DNA of 64,000 bases from Streptomyces sp. HB132 (GTDB lineage Bacteria; Actinomycetota; Actinomycetes; Streptomycetales; Streptomycetaceae): positions 310,001-374,000 of the forward strand of contig NZ_JAFBGA010000006.1 of the NCBI RefSeq assembly GCF_016909575.1. The letters are read 5' to 3'. Below the pieces are notes generated by a model. It did no database searches. It was given only the letters and a program-made list of their open reading frames with translations, and was not told the DNA's origin. A program made the position numbers and the translations under genes. Below, piece after piece: positions 28,001 through 37,278 of this stretch. Position 1 is the stretch's first letter; each line of letters begins with the position of its first letter.

Positions 28001-31000
28001 AGTCCGGGCCCAGGGCCGTCAGGACGGGCGCGGCGCCCAGTTCGAGGAAGGTGTCGACACCCTGCGCGGCCAGCGTCTTGATCGCGTCGGCGAAGCGCAC
28101 GGTCTGCCGTACGTGCCGCACCCAGTAGTCGGCGGAGCCGAGTTCGGCGGCCGTCGCCTGGACACCGGTGAGGGTGGACACGATCGGCAGGTCCGGTTCC
28201 GCGGCCGGGATGGCCGCCATGACCTGGCGGAAGTCCTCCAGCATGGGCTCCATGCGCGGGGAGTGGAACGCGTGCGAGACACGCAGCCGCCGGGTGGTCG
28301 CGAAGTGCGCGGCGACGGCGGTGACGGCGTCCTCCTCCCCGGAGACCACCACGGCGCGCGGGCCGTTGACGGCGGCGATGCCGCACCGTTCGTCCAGCAG
28401 CGGCGCCACCTCGGCCTCCGATGCCTGTACGGAGATCATCGCGCCGCCCCCGGGCAGTGCCTGCATCAGCCGGCCGCGTGCCGCGACGGCGGTCACGGCG
28501 TCCTGCAGTGACCAGACCCCCGCGACGTGCGCGGCGGCGAACTCGCCGACGGAGTGTCCGGCCAGCCACGCGGGCCGCACCCCGAACGACTCCAGCAGGC
28601 GGTGGAGGGCGACCTGGGTGGTGAACAGGGCGGCCTGGGTGTACGCGGTCTGCTCCAGGACGTCGGGACGGTCGCCGAGGACCACCTCGGCGAGCGGCTG
28701 TTCGAGGTGCTTGGCGAAGAGTTCGGCGACGCGGTCGAAGTGTTCGGCGTAGACCGGGTAGGTGTCGTACCAGTCGCGGCCCATGCCGGGCCGCTGGGCG
28801 CCCTGCCCGGAGAAGAGGTGGGCGAGGGTGCCGTCGGTGGCGGCGCCGGTGACGAGCAGGCCGGGCGCCTCGTGTCCCCGGGCCAGGGCGTCCAGTGCTT
28901 CGGCGGTCCGCGTCCCGTCGGCGGCCAGGACCACGGCGCGGTGCGGGTGGGTGGTGCGGGTGGTGGCGAGGGCCAGGCCGAGGTCCGCGGGTGCGGTGCC
29001 GGTCAGGTCCCGCAGCCGGGCGGCCTGGCCGCGCAGTGCCTCGGGTGAGCGCGCGGAGACCGGGAGGGCGAGCACGGGCGGCGCGGTGGCCGGGTCGGGC
29101 TCCGCGGTCTCCGGCTCCTCGGTGGTGAACTCCTCCAGGATGACGTGGGCGTTGGTGCCGCTGATCCCGAAGGAGGAGACACCGGCGCGGCGCGGCCGGT
29201 CCGGGGCCTGCCAGGGCCGCTCGTCGGTGAGGAGCCGCACCGCGCCCGCCGTCCAGTCCACCTGGGGCGAGGGTGCGTCGACGTGGAGGGTGCGCGGCAG
29301 GGTGCCGTGCCGCATCGCCATGACCATCTTGATGATGCCGGCGACGCCGGCGGCGGCTTGGGTGTGCCCCATGTTGGACTTGACCGAGCCCAGCCACAGC
29401 GGCTCGTCGTCCGGCCGGTCCTGTCCGTAGGTGGCCAGCAGGGCCTGCGCCTCGATCGGGTCGCCGAGCGTGGTTCCGGTGCCGTGCGCCTCGACGGCGT
29501 CGACGTCGGCGGTGGTGAGCCCGGCCGCGCTCAGCGCGGCGCGGATCACCCGCTGCTGGGAGGGGCCGTTCGGGGCGGTCAGGCCGTTGGAGGCGCCGTC
29601 GGAGTTCACGGCGGATCCGCGCACCGTGGCCAGCACCCGGTGGCCGTTGCGCCGGGCGTCGGAGAGGCGTTCGACGACGAGCATGCCGACGCCCTCGCCC
29701 CAGCCGGTGCCGTCGGCCGCCGCGGCGAACGACTTGCAGCGGCCGTCGGCGGCCAGGCCGCGCTGCCGGGCGAAGTCGACGAAGGTGTCCGGGGTCGACA
29801 TGACGGTGACGCCGCCGACCAGGGCGAGATCGCACTCGCCCTGCCGCAGGGCCTGCGCGGCCAGGTGCAGGGTGACCAGGGAGGAGGAGCAGGCGGTGTC
29901 GACGGTGACGGCCGGGCCCTCCAGACCCAGGGCGTAGGCGACCCGGCCGGAGACGACACTGCCCAGGCTGCCGTTGCCGAGGTAGGCGGCGAGGTCGTCG
30001 GGTACGTCCGTCAGCCAGGTGCCGTAGTCGTGGTACATGACACCCGCGAACACACCGGTGCGGGAACCGCGCAGGGCCGCCGGGTCGATCGCGGAGCGCT
30101 CCAGGGCCTCCCAGGAGACCTCGAGGAGCAGGCGCTGCTGCGGGTCCATGGCGGTGGCCTCGCGCGGGCCGATGCCGAAGAAGCCGGGGTCGAAGTCGGC
30201 CGCGTCGTAGAGGAAGGCGCCCTCCCGGGTGTACGTGCGGCCGGGGGTGCCGGGCTCGGGGTCGTACAGGGTGTCCGTGTCCCAGCCCCGGTCGGCGGGG
30301 AACTCGCCGACCGTGTCGACGCCGTCGGCGACGAGGCGCCACAGATCCTCCGGGGAACGGACGCCGCCGGGGTAGCGGCAGCCCATGCCGACGATGACGA
30401 CGGGGTCGTCGCCGTCGGCGGGGCGCGGTCCGGGGGCGGGCCCGCCGGCCGGCCGCGAGGAGCCGAAGAGGGCGTCCCGGACGTGGTCGGCGAGGGCGCG
30501 CGAGGTGGGGTGGTCGAAGACGAGGGTGGCGGGCAGCTGCAGTCCGGTGACGGTGTTGAGCCGGTTGCGCAGTTCGACGGCGGCCAGGGAGTCGAATCCC
30601 AGCTCGGTGAAGGCCCGCCCGGGGTCGATGGCGGACGGGGAGTCGTGCCGCAGGACCGCGGCGACCTCGGTGCGGACCAGGTCCAGCAGGGCGCGTTCCC
30701 GGTCGGCTGCGGGCAGGTCGGCCATCCCCCCCTCCTGGTGGGGCGCCGTCCGGGCGGCGGCGCGGCGGGTGACGGGGCGGACGAGGCCGCTCAGCAGCGG
30801 TGGCGGTCCGTCGGGCCGGCGGCGTACGGCGGCGGCGTCGATCTCCACGGGGACGAGGTGAGGGCTGCCGGAGCGGATGGCGGCGTCGAAGAGCCGCAGG
30901 GAGTGTTCGGCGGACAGCCCGGGGACTCCGTACGCGGCCACGCGCTCCAGGGCGGCGGTGTCCAGTGCGGCGCCCATGCCCGTGCCGGTGGCCCACAGGC

Positions 31001-34000
31001 TCCAGGCGAGTGCCGTGGCGGGCAGTCCGTGCGCCGCGCGGTGGGTGGCGAGGGCGTCCAGGTAGGCGTTGGCGGCGGCGTAGTTGCCCTGGCCCGGTCC
31101 GTCGAGGACGGCGGCGAGCGAGGAGAACAGCACGAAGTGGGACAGGTCCCGGTCGAGGGTGAGTTCGTGCAGGTGCCAGGCGCCGGCGGCCTTGGCGTGG
31201 AACACCTCGTCGATCATGTCCTCGGTGAGGCTCTCGACGATGCCGTCGCGCACGGTCCCCGCGGCGTGGACGACGGAGTCGACCGGGTGTCGGGCCAGCA
31301 GGTCGCGCAGCGCCTCCCGGTCGCCGACGTCGCAGGCGGCGACGGTCACCTCGGCGCCGAGCGCGGTCAGTTCGGCGTGCAGGGCGGGGGCGTGCCCCCG
31401 GCGGCCGGCGAGGACCAGACGGGTGACGCCGTGGACGCGCACCAGGTGGTGGGCGAGCAGAGCGCCGAGACCACCGGTGCCGCCGGTGATCAGGACGGTG
31501 CCCCAGTCGGCGGCCGGCCGGGTTGCGGCGGACGGCTCGACGGCGAGCCTGGGCACGGCGAATCGGCCTTCCAGGAGCGAGAGTTCGGGCTCCCCCGCAG
31601 CGAGGACCTGGTGCAGTTCCGCTTCGGAGGGCAGGCCCTCGTGCTCGACGAGGACGTAGCGGCCGGGGTTCTCGGCCTGTGCCGAGCGGACCAGTCCGCG
31701 TACCGCGGCGTGGGCGGGGCTGTCGGGCGCGGTGACGACGACGAGGCGGGTTGCGGAGGCCCGTTCGTCCGACTGCCAGGTCTGCAGCAGGCGCAGGGCC
31801 CCCAGGACATGGGCACGCGCCTCGGCGGCGTCGGCGCCCGCCGGACCGGCCGGGCGGTACACCACGGCGTCCACCGCGGGGGCGTCGAGCAGCGTGGCCG
31901 CGGCCTGGGCGAGCGTCTCCTCGGCGAGACCGTCGGACGGGTCGGGGGCAGCGTCGAGGACGGCGGTGCGCAGGGGGCCGGTGGTCGCCGGCCGGGGGTG
32001 CGACGACCACCGCACGGCGTGCAGGACGTCGTCGTCGGGTACCGGCAGGGAGGTCATGGCGTCGATGTCGGCCACGGGAGCGCCGGTGGTGTCGGAGAGG
32101 TGCAGCCCGATGGTGTCGCCGTCACCGCGGGTGATCCGTACGCGCAGGGCCGGGGCGCCGGTGGCGTGCAGCCGGACGCCGGTCCAGGCGAACGGCAGGA
32201 GCACCTCGCCGCGCGGCGGGGCGTCGAGGTCGGCGGCGTGCAGTGCGGCGTCCAGCAGCGCGGGGTGGAGGCCGAAGCGCGCGGCGTCGGCGGCGGCGTC
32301 CCCGGGCAGGAAGACCTCGGCGAGGACGTCCGTGCCGTGCCGCCAGGCGGCGCGCAGGCCCTGGAAGACGGGGCCGTAGGCGTAGCCCTGGTCGGCGAGG
32401 TCGGCGTAGACCTCCGTGGTGTCCAGGGGTTCGGCGTCCGGCGGCGGCCAGGCACCCGGCTCGGTTCCGGCGGCCGGCGCGGCGGAGTCGGCGTCGGTGA
32501 GCAGGCCGGCCGCGTGCCGGGTCCAGGGGGCGTCCTCGTCGGCGCGCGAGTGGACGGTGACGGTGCGGCGTCCGGAGTCGTCGGGTTCCCCGACGGCCAC
32601 CTGGACGGCGACGTGCTCGTCCGCGGCGAGCACCAGCGGGGCACCGAGGGTGAGTTCCTCCAGTCGGGTGGCGCCGACGTGGTCGCCGGCCCGCAGGGCG
32701 AGTTCGACGAAGGCGGTGCCCGGCATCAGCACGCGCCCGGCGATCACGTGGTCCGCGAGCCAGGGGTGGGTGCGGGTGGAGAGGCGTCCGGTCAGGACGA
32801 CGCCCTCCGCGCCGACCGCGACCACGGCCGCCAGCAGCGGGTGTCCGGCGGCGGTCTGCCCCAGGCCGGCCGCATCCGCGGGGGTCCCCGGCTCCAGCCA
32901 GAAGCGGCGCCGCTGGAAGGGGTAGCCGGGCAGCTCGACGCGGCGGGCGTCCCGGCCGGCGTGATGCCGCGCCCAGTCGACGGGGACGCCGCGGGCGTGG
33001 GCCGCGGCGAACGCGGTGACGGCCTCCCGGGCCTCGGGATGCTCGCGCCGCAGCACCGGCAGGAAGGCCGCGCCGGGCGCGTCCGTGCAGTCGGGCCCCA
33101 TGGCGGTCAGCACCGCGTCGGGTCCGATCTCCAGGAACGTCCGGACGCCTGCGTCGGCGAGCCACCGCACGGCGTCGTGGAAGCGGACCCGGGCGCGGAC
33201 GTGTTCCACCCAGTACTCGGGGTCGCACAGTTCGCGGCCGACGGGGGCGCCGGTCACGGTGGACACGACCGGCACGGTGGGTTCGGCGTAGTCCAGCACC
33301 TGTGCGACCCGGCGGAACTCGTCCAGCATCGGTTCCATCAGCGGCGAGTGGAAGGCGTGGCTGACGCGCAGGCGCTTGGTGTCGTGCCCGAGGGCCGCGA
33401 GTTCACCGGCGATGCGCTCCACGTCGTCGAGGTCCCCGGAGATCACGACGGAGGCGGGGCCGTTCACGGCCGCGATGCCGGTGCGCTCGGTGAGCAGCGG
33501 CGCGACGGCACTCTCGCCGGCGCGGACCGCGACCATGGCACCGCCCTCGGGCAGTTGCTGCATGAGCCGGCCGCGCGCGGCGACCAGGATGATGGCGTCC
33601 TGGAGGGTGAGGACCCCGGCCACGTGCGCGGCGGCGATCTCGCCGACGGAGTGCCCGGCGAGGTGGTCCGGTCGCATCCCCCAGCTCTCCAGCAGGCGGT
33701 GGAGGGCGACTTCGACGGCGAACAGGGCGGGCTGCGCGTACTCGGTGCGGTGCAGCAGCTCCGCCTCCGGTGTGTCCGGCCGGGCGAACAGCACGCTCTT
33801 GAGGGGCCTGGGGAGCTGGAGGTCGAAGTAGGCGCAGACGTCGTCGAGTGCGTCGGCGAACGCGGGGTGGGCGGCGGCGAGTTCACGGCCCATGCCAGTG
33901 CGCTGGCTGCCCTGTCCGGTGAACAGGAAGCCGAGTTCGCCGTCCGCCCGTGCGACGGCGGGGGTGCTGCCCGTGGCCAGACCGGTGAGCGCCGCCCGCA

Positions 34001-35906
34001 GCTCTGCGCGGTCGGCGGCGACGAGGACGGCCCGGTCGGGCAGGGCGGCACGGGCGGTGGCCAGGGCGTGGGCGAGGTCGGCCGGTTCCGTGGTGTCGGC
34101 CAGTGGCAGCAGGTCGGCGGCGCGGGCCCGCAGGGCGGCCTCGCCGCGTGCGGACAGCGGGAAGACCAGCGGGATCTGGGCCCCCTCGGGGGCGTCACCG
34201 GCATCGCTCCCGAGGGCGAGGTCCGGGGCCGGGGCACCGGCAGGGTCCTCGGTGCGGTCCTCGGGGTCCGGCTGCTCCAGGATGACGTGTGCGTTGGTGC
34301 CGCTGACGCCGAAGGAGGAGACCCCCGCCCGGCGGGGACGGCCGGTCGTCGGCCAGGGCCTCTGCTCGGTGACCAGCTCCACGCTGCCGGACGCCCAGGC
34401 GGCGTGCGGGGTGGGGGCGTCGACGTGCAGGGTGGCGGGGACCTGACCGTGCCGCATGGCGAGGACGGTCTTGATCACGCCGGCCACGCCGGCGGCGGCC
34501 TGGGTGTGCCCAAGGTTGGACTTGACCGAACCGAGCAGCAGGGGGGCTCCGTCCGGGCGCCCCTGCCCGTAGGTGGCCAGGAGCGCGGTCGCCTCGATGG
34601 GGTCACCGAGGCGGGTGCCCGTACCGTGCGCCTCCACCACGTCGACGTCTGCGGGTCCGAGTCCGGCGACGGCCAGCGCCCGGCGGATCAGCCGTTGCTG
34701 CGCGGTGCCGTTGGGGGCGGTGAGCCCGTTGGAGGCGCCGTCCTGGTTGACGGCGGAGGACCGTACGACGGCGAGCACCTGGTGGCCGTTGCGGCGGGCG
34801 TCGGAGAGCCGTTCCAGGACGAGGACACCGACTCCCTCGGCGAAGCCCGTGCCGTCCGCGGCGGCGGCGAAGGCCTTGCAGCGGCCGTCCGCGGACAGGC
34901 CGCGCTGCCTGCTGAACGCCGTGAAGACACCCGGCCCGCCCATCACCGCGACCCCGCCGGCCAGCGCCAGCGACGACTCGCCCTGCAGCAGCGAGCGGCA
35001 GGCCAGGTGGACGGCGACCAGGGAGGCGGAGCAGGCGGTGTCGACGGTGACGGCCGGCCCTTCGGTGCCCAGTACGTAGGCGACGCGGCCGGAGATGACG
35101 CTGGAGGCGTTACCGGCCAGCAGATGGGCGTCGAGTCCGTCCGGCGCGTCGTGCAGGCGCGGACCGTACTCCTGCACCTCGGCCCCGAAGAACATGCCGG
35201 CCGCGGTGCGGCGCAGGGTGGTGGGGTCGATGCCGGCGTCCTCCAGGGCCAGCCAGGAGGTCTCCAGGACCAGGCGCTGCTGCGGGTCCATGGCCATCGA
35301 CTCGCGTGGGCTGATGCCGAAGAACTCGGCGTCGAACTCGGTGGCCGTGTCGAGGAACCCGCCGGTGCGGGCGTAGGAGCTGCCCGGGACGCCCGGGTCC
35401 TCGTCGAAGAGCTGTTTCAGGTCCCAGCCCCGGTCCCGGGGGAAGTCCGAGAGGACCTCGCCGCCGTCGGTCAGCAGGCGCCAGAGGTCGGCCGGAGTCT
35501 CGATGGCCCCGGGGAAGCGGCAGCCGATACCGACGATCGCCACGGGTTCGTCGGCGCTGCCGTCACCGGCCGGCTCCGCCGGGGCCTCGTCGGCGGGCCG
35601 GTCCCCGGCCAGCAGCCGGTCGGCAAGATCGCGCACGGTGGGGAAGTCGTAGGCGAGGCCGACCGGCAGGTCGAGGCCGGTCCGCTCGGTCAGCCTCCGG
35701 TGCAGGTCCACCGCCGCGAGCGAGTCGAGCCCCTGTTCCGCCAGCGGTGAGGACGGGTCGAGCGCCTGCGAGGTGCCCGGCCGGGCCGCCTCGACCGCCT
35801 CGGTCACGGCCGCGCGCACCAGATCCGTCACCAGTCTGCGGTGCTGCGTCGGTGCGGCCTCGGCGAGCAGTCGCGCCAGGGCTGTTTCGGATCCGGACCC
35901 GTTCAT
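25095..35906 (-). CDS. Loading PKS: ACP-[KS-AT-DH-KR-ACP]x2, malonyl-specific
   Basis: A 3603-residue protein that accepts the amino-acyl starter and performs the first two extensions. It opens with an ACP (Ser62 in GLDSLAAVDL) not preceded by any AT or KSQ, the arrangement of synthases whose starter is delivered by a separate acyltransferase. Module 1: KS Cys near 291 (DTACSASL), AT Ser near 752 (GHSVGE, HAFH), DH His near 1054 (HVIAGRVLMP), KR Tyr near 1609, ACP Ser near 1772. Module 2: KS Cys near 2005, AT Ser near 2452, DH His near 2751 (HAVLGSVLVP), KR Tyr near 3323 with LDD, ACP Ser near 3484. Both modules should leave double bonds. ATG 35906 is chosen because GGAG lies 8 nt upstream; an in-frame GTG at 35933 lacks this. 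The end overlaps the next open frame by 4 bp. Confidence 0.95.
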   Translation of the reverse strand: MNGSGSETALARLLAEAAPTQHRRLVTDLVRAAVTEAVEAARPGTSQALDPSSPLAEQGLDSLAAVDLHRRLTERTGLDLPVGLAYDFPTVRDLADRLLAGDRPADEAPAEPAGDGSADEPVAIVGIGCRFPGAIETPADLWRLLTDGGEVLSDFPRDRGWDLKQLFDEDPGVPGSSYARTGGFLDTATEFDAEFFGISPRESMAMDPQQRLVLETSWLALEDAGIDPTTLRRTAAGMFFGAEVQEYGPRLHDAPDGLDAHLLAGNASSVISGRVAYVLGTEGPAVTVDTACSASLVAVHLACRSLLQGESSLALAGGVAVMGGPGVFTAFSRQRGLSADGRCKAFAAAADGTGFAEGVGVLVLERLSDARRNGHQVLAVVRSSAVNQDGASNGLTAPNGTAQQRLIRRALAVAGLGPADVDVVEAHGTGTRLGDPIEATALLATYGQGRPDGAPLLLGSVKSNLGHTQAAAGVAGVIKTVLAMRHGQVPATLHVDAPTPHAAWASGSVELVTEQRPWPTTGRPRRAGVSSFGVSGTNAHVILEQPDPEDRTEDPAGAPAPDLALGSDAGDAPEGAQIPLVFPLSARGEAALRARAADLLPLADTTEPADLAHALATARAALPDRAVLVAADRAELRAALTGLATGSTPAVARADGELGFLFTGQGSQRTGMGRELAAAHPAFADALDDVCAYFDLQLPRPLKSVLFARPDTPEAELLHRTEYAQPALFAVEVALHRLLESWGMRPDHLAGHSVGEIAAAHVAGVLTLQDAIILVAARGRLMQQLPEGGAMVAVRAGESAVAPLLTERTGIAAVNGPASVVISGDLDDVERIAGELAALGHDTKRLRVSHAFHSPLMEPMLDEFRRVAQVLDYAEPTVPVVSTVTGAPVGRELCDPEYWVEHVRARVRFHDAVRWLADAGVRTFLEIGPDAVLTAMGPDCTDAPGAAFLPVLRREHPEAREAVTAFAAAHARGVPVDWARHHAGRDARRVELPGYPFQRRRFWLEPGTPADAAGLGQTAAGHPLLAAVVAVGAEGVVLTGRLSTRTHPWLADHVIAGRVLMPGTAFVELALRAGDHVGATRLEELTLGAPLVLAADEHVAVQVAVGEPDDSGRRTVTVHSRADEDAPWTRHAAGLLTDADSAAPAAGTEPGAWPPPDAEPLDTTEVYADLADQGYAYGPVFQGLRAAWRHGTDVLAEVFLPGDAAADAARFGLHPALLDAALHAADLDAPPRGEVLLPFAWTGVRLHATGAPALRVRITRGDGDTIGLHLSDTTGAPVADIDAMTSLPVPDDDVLHAVRWSSHPRPATTGPLRTAVLDAAPDPSDGLAEETLAQAAATLLDAPAVDAVVYRPAGPAGADAAEARAHVLGALRLLQTWQSDERASATRLVVVTAPDSPAHAAVRGLVRSAQAENPGRYVLVEHEGLPSEAELHQVLAAGEPELSLLEGRFAVPRLAVEPSAATRPAADWGTVLITGGTGGLGALLAHHLVRVHGVTRLVLAGRRGHAPALHAELTALGAEVTVAACDVGDREALRDLLARHPVDSVVHAAGTVRDGIVESLTEDMIDEVFHAKAAGAWHLHELTLDRDLSHFVLFSSLAAVLDGPGQGNYAAANAYLDALATHRAAHGLPATALAWSLWATGTGMGAALDTAALERVAAYGVPGLSAEHSLRLFDAAIRSGSPHLVPVEIDAAAVRRRPDGPPPLLSGLVRPVTRRAAARTAPHQEGGMADLPAADRERALLDLVRTEVAAVLRHDSPSAIDPGRAFTELGFDSLAAVELRNRLNTVTGLQLPATLVFDHPTSRALADHVRDALFGSSRPAGGPAPGPRPADGDDPVVIVGMGCRYPGGVRSPEDLWRLVADGVDTVGEFPADRGWDTDTLYDPEPGTPGRTYTREGAFLYDAADFDPGFFGIGPREATAMDPQQRLLLEVSWEALERSAIDPAALRGSRTGVFAGVMYHDYGTWLTDVPDDLAAYLGNGSLGSVVSGRVAYALGLEGPAVTVDTACSSSLVTLHLAAQALRQGECDLALVGGVTVMSTPDTFVDFARQRGLAADGRCKSFAAAADGTGWGEGVGMLVVERLSDARRNGHRVLATVRGSAVNSDGASNGLTAPNGPSQQRVIRAALSAAGLTTADVDAVEAHGTGTTLGDPIEAQALLATYGQDRPDDEPLWLGSVKSNMGHTQAAAGVAGIIKMVMAMRHGTLPRTLHVDAPSPQVDWTAGAVRLLTDERPWQAPDRPRRAGVSSFGISGTNAHVILEEFTTEEPETAEPDPATAPPVLALPVSARSPEALRGQAARLRDLTGTAPADLGLALATTRTTHPHRAVVLAADGTRTAEALDALARGHEAPGLLVTGAATDGTLAHLFSGQGAQRPGMGRDWYDTYPVYAEHFDRVAELFAKHLEQPLAEVVLGDRPDVLEQTAYTQAALFTTQVALHRLLESFGVRPAWLAGHSVGEFAAAHVAGVWSLQDAVTAVAARGRLMQALPGGGAMISVQASEAEVAPLLDERCGIAAVNGPRAVVVSGEEDAVTAVAAHFATTRRLRVSHAFHSPRMEPMLEDFRQVMAAIPAAEPDLPIVSTLTGVQATAAELGSADYWVRHVRQTVRFADAIKTLAAQGVDTFLELGAAPVLTALGPDCLPDAEGTEFVPTARKDTAQVPGLLAALAAVHTRGTDVDWRVLYDGYAGRRTELPTYAFEHRHYWLPTTTARGDAAGHGLAAADHPFVSARLDLPGDGGLLLTGRISTATHPVLTQHAVLGSVLVPGAALVDLALHAGRLTGRPVLEELTLQAPLSLPGDGAVHLQVAARPDGSVEIHSRPGNAPEDEGWTRHATGTLTATGALTGTETAPDGAWPPPGAVPLDTTGLYPRLHGEGYDYGPVFRGVRAAWRLGDTVLAELELPADARQDAARHTLHPALLDSALHTTSLTEDGPGDDTPAGTIALPFAWTGVTAHGRGAIAARVRVTPGEGGTRLELADPEGRPLATVESYVTRPVTADRLTGRARSLYVTEGEPLPDSAGRPERRTWAVLGPDDAGLGAPAHPELAAIGGPVPDVVVLPVRAPHHDAEQVPTAVRTTLDATLATVQEWLADERWAGSKLLVLTMGTLADAAVHGLVRAAQAEDPDRIVLVGRTGPDSSVPDRAALAAVLDSGEPEVLWRDGRAHAPRLTRAAEPDAPRTSRPWGTVLVTGGTGGLGALVARHLVTRHGVTRLVLAGRRGPDAPGAAELSQELAALGARTDVVACDVADRAALAALLAAHPVDSVVHTAGVLDDGLVPALTPERLDTVLRPKADAAWHLHELTLDRDLSHFVLFSSAAGTIDAAGQGNYAAANVFLDALAAHRAARNLPATSLAWGLWAGSGMGAGLERDDVQRIERSGIGALDPAEGLELFDAALESGLPALVPVRLDTAALRRRGDDVPPVLRTLAGVTARAAQDERTRTLGERLAGLPEADHAHTVLEAVRSEVAAVLGHDGPAAVDPRRAFTELGFDSLAAVELRNRLNAVSGLRLPSTLIFDYATPTALADHLLGRYAPDAGPEPADSRADDEVRDLIARIPVARLRESGLLDGLLKLSAPAPAVAAAEQPMDIKSMGVADLVRAALNRSTPQ

Positions 35907-35953
35907 GCACGCATCTCCACTTTCGACCGACACCGTTTCCCACCTCTTTTCTC

Positions 35954-35998
35954 ACGGTAATGACGACCCCGGAAGGCCCACACCCTTAGGCACCCCTA
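35954..35998 (-). promoter_or_regulatory. Cluster-type promoter/operator of the loading PKS gene
   Basis: On the minus strand: TAGGGG-N4-TAAGGG (35998-35983), 23 bp, then TACCGT (35959-35954). It lies in the 118-bp gap between the mutase large-subunit gene and the PKS. The PKS therefore probably has its own regulated promoter besides read-through from the starter operon. On the plus strand the repeats are CACCCTTAGG and CACCCCTAGG in tandem. Confidence 0.65.
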
Positions 35999-36024
35999 GG
36001 GGCGGGTCCGGGCGAATCCCCGGA

Positions 36025-37278
36025 TCACGGAAGGGCGTTGGGGCTATCGAACGAACGCCGTACGTAGGACAGGGAATCGAGCAGTCCCGCAGAGGTGACC
36101 GTGTGGGCCGGGCGGGCTTCGACGACACCGGAGAGAGGCATCTTTCCCACGTCGGACCAGCACAGCCGGCCGTCCTCGGCGATATAGCTCCGGCTCAGTC
36201 CGGCATTGTCGGGATGCAGGCAGTAGGGCACGTCGAGCCGGCCCTCGGAGAACGCCTTCAGCAGTGCGGTGCCGAGGTCTTCGTCCAGGTTCAGCACCGC
36301 GTCGACCAGCGCGTACGCCTCGGCGTACGTCTCCGTCCCGGTGCCCTCCAGGGGGTCCCGGGCGGTGCGCGCGGCGACCGCGGCCGCGTATTCCAGTGCG
36401 GACACGTTCTCGGCCACCGACGGAATACGCCGGGATTCCGCGACGGTCTTCACGATAAGACGCTCGGAGCCGCTTCCGACGGCCAGTTCGGCGGCCTGCG
36501 CGAGCAGTCCACGGGCGCCGTGCTCGGTTTCCGGGAACAATCCCATGTAGGCATAGACGACTACGTGCCATTCGGTGTCCGAAAGGAACAGCGTGCACAG
36601 GCTGCGTAACGCCGCGACCGCTTCGGAGTCCTGACGCCGATTCGTCTGCTGGGCGTAACTCACCGAAATGCTCTGGATTCCGTGACGGCGGAAGAACAGC
36701 GCCTCGAGCACGCTGACCGCGACGAGCAGGCCGGGCGGGCAGAGCTGGCCGAGCACGCATCCCCCGAAGGTCTCCAGGTGCGGTTCGACGCCGGTCCGGC
36801 GGAACGCGGCGAGCAGTTCGCAGGACTCCGTCCAGTGGACGACGGACTCGCGCAACGGGACTCTGCCGTAGGGGAGGCAGTAGGAGACGGGCCCGCCCTC
36901 CGACGCGTCGAGCCCCACGGCTGTCAGGGCTCGGAAGATGTGCTGGGGCGCTGCCGATCCGTGCCGCACCTGTACCGGGAACCGCGGGCCGTGGATGCCG
37001 TCCAGGACCCGGCGGGTGGTGGCCGCTTCGTGGCTCACCAGCGGATAGCCGTTGAGGTCGACCCCCTCCAGTACGGCGAGTTGTGCCGACTCCAGGTCAC
37101 CGACCCGGGTGTAGCTGTCCAGGGTGAGGGTGCCGACGGTCGTCGCGTCGGCGTCCCGGGTGGCGAGCAGCCCGGCGCGCATGCGCTGCGGGCTGCTCAT
37201 TCCCATCCGGGGCTGCACCACGAGCCGGCCGGCTTCGTGGGCCCGGCGCACGAACGCGCCGAATCCGGCACCGGTCAC
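36025..37278 (-). CDS. Glutamate (methylaspartate) mutase large, epsilon-type subunit (VinH-like)
   Basis: 417 residues matching the catalytic barrel subunit of B12-dependent glutamate mutase, which converts L-glutamate to (2S,3S)-3-methylaspartate. Recognisable stretches are LVVQPRMGMSSPQRM near the start, QVRHGSAAPQHIFRAL, and a glycine/cysteine-rich ETFGGCVLGQLCPPG. In the vicenistatin pathway this reaction makes the precursor of the 3-aminoisobutyrate starter. The GTG start at 37278 overlaps the stop of the small-subunit gene (GTGA), fitting a two-subunit complex made in fixed ratio. It is the last starter gene before the loading PKS. It is somewhat shorter than the clostridial enzyme by recollection. 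The alternative, primary glutamate catabolism, is unlikely given the neighbours. Confidence 0.88.
   Translation of the reverse strand: MTGAGFGAFVRRAHEAGRLVVQPRMGMSSPQRMRAGLLATRDADATTVGTLTLDSYTRVGDLESAQLAVLEGVDLNGYPLVSHEAATTRRVLDGIHGPRFPVQVRHGSAAPQHIFRALTAVGLDASEGGPVSYCLPYGRVPLRESVVHWTESCELLAAFRRTGVEPHLETFGGCVLGQLCPPGLLVAVSVLEALFFRRHGIQSISVSYAQQTNRRQDSEAVAALRSLCTLFLSDTEWHVVVYAYMGLFPETEHGARGLLAQAAELAVGSGSERLIVKTVAESRRIPSVAENVSALEYAAAVAARTARDPLEGTGTETYAEAYALVDAVLNLDEDLGTALLKAFSEGRLDVPYCLHPDNAGLSRSYIAEDGRLCWSDVGKMPLSGVVEARPAHTVTSAGLLDSLSYVRRSFDSPNALP

Noticed and set aside
14452..35906. Long near-identical repeats across the PKS genes as repeats or duplications
   Set aside because: These are the expected homologous KS, AT, DH, KR and ACP domains of successive modules.
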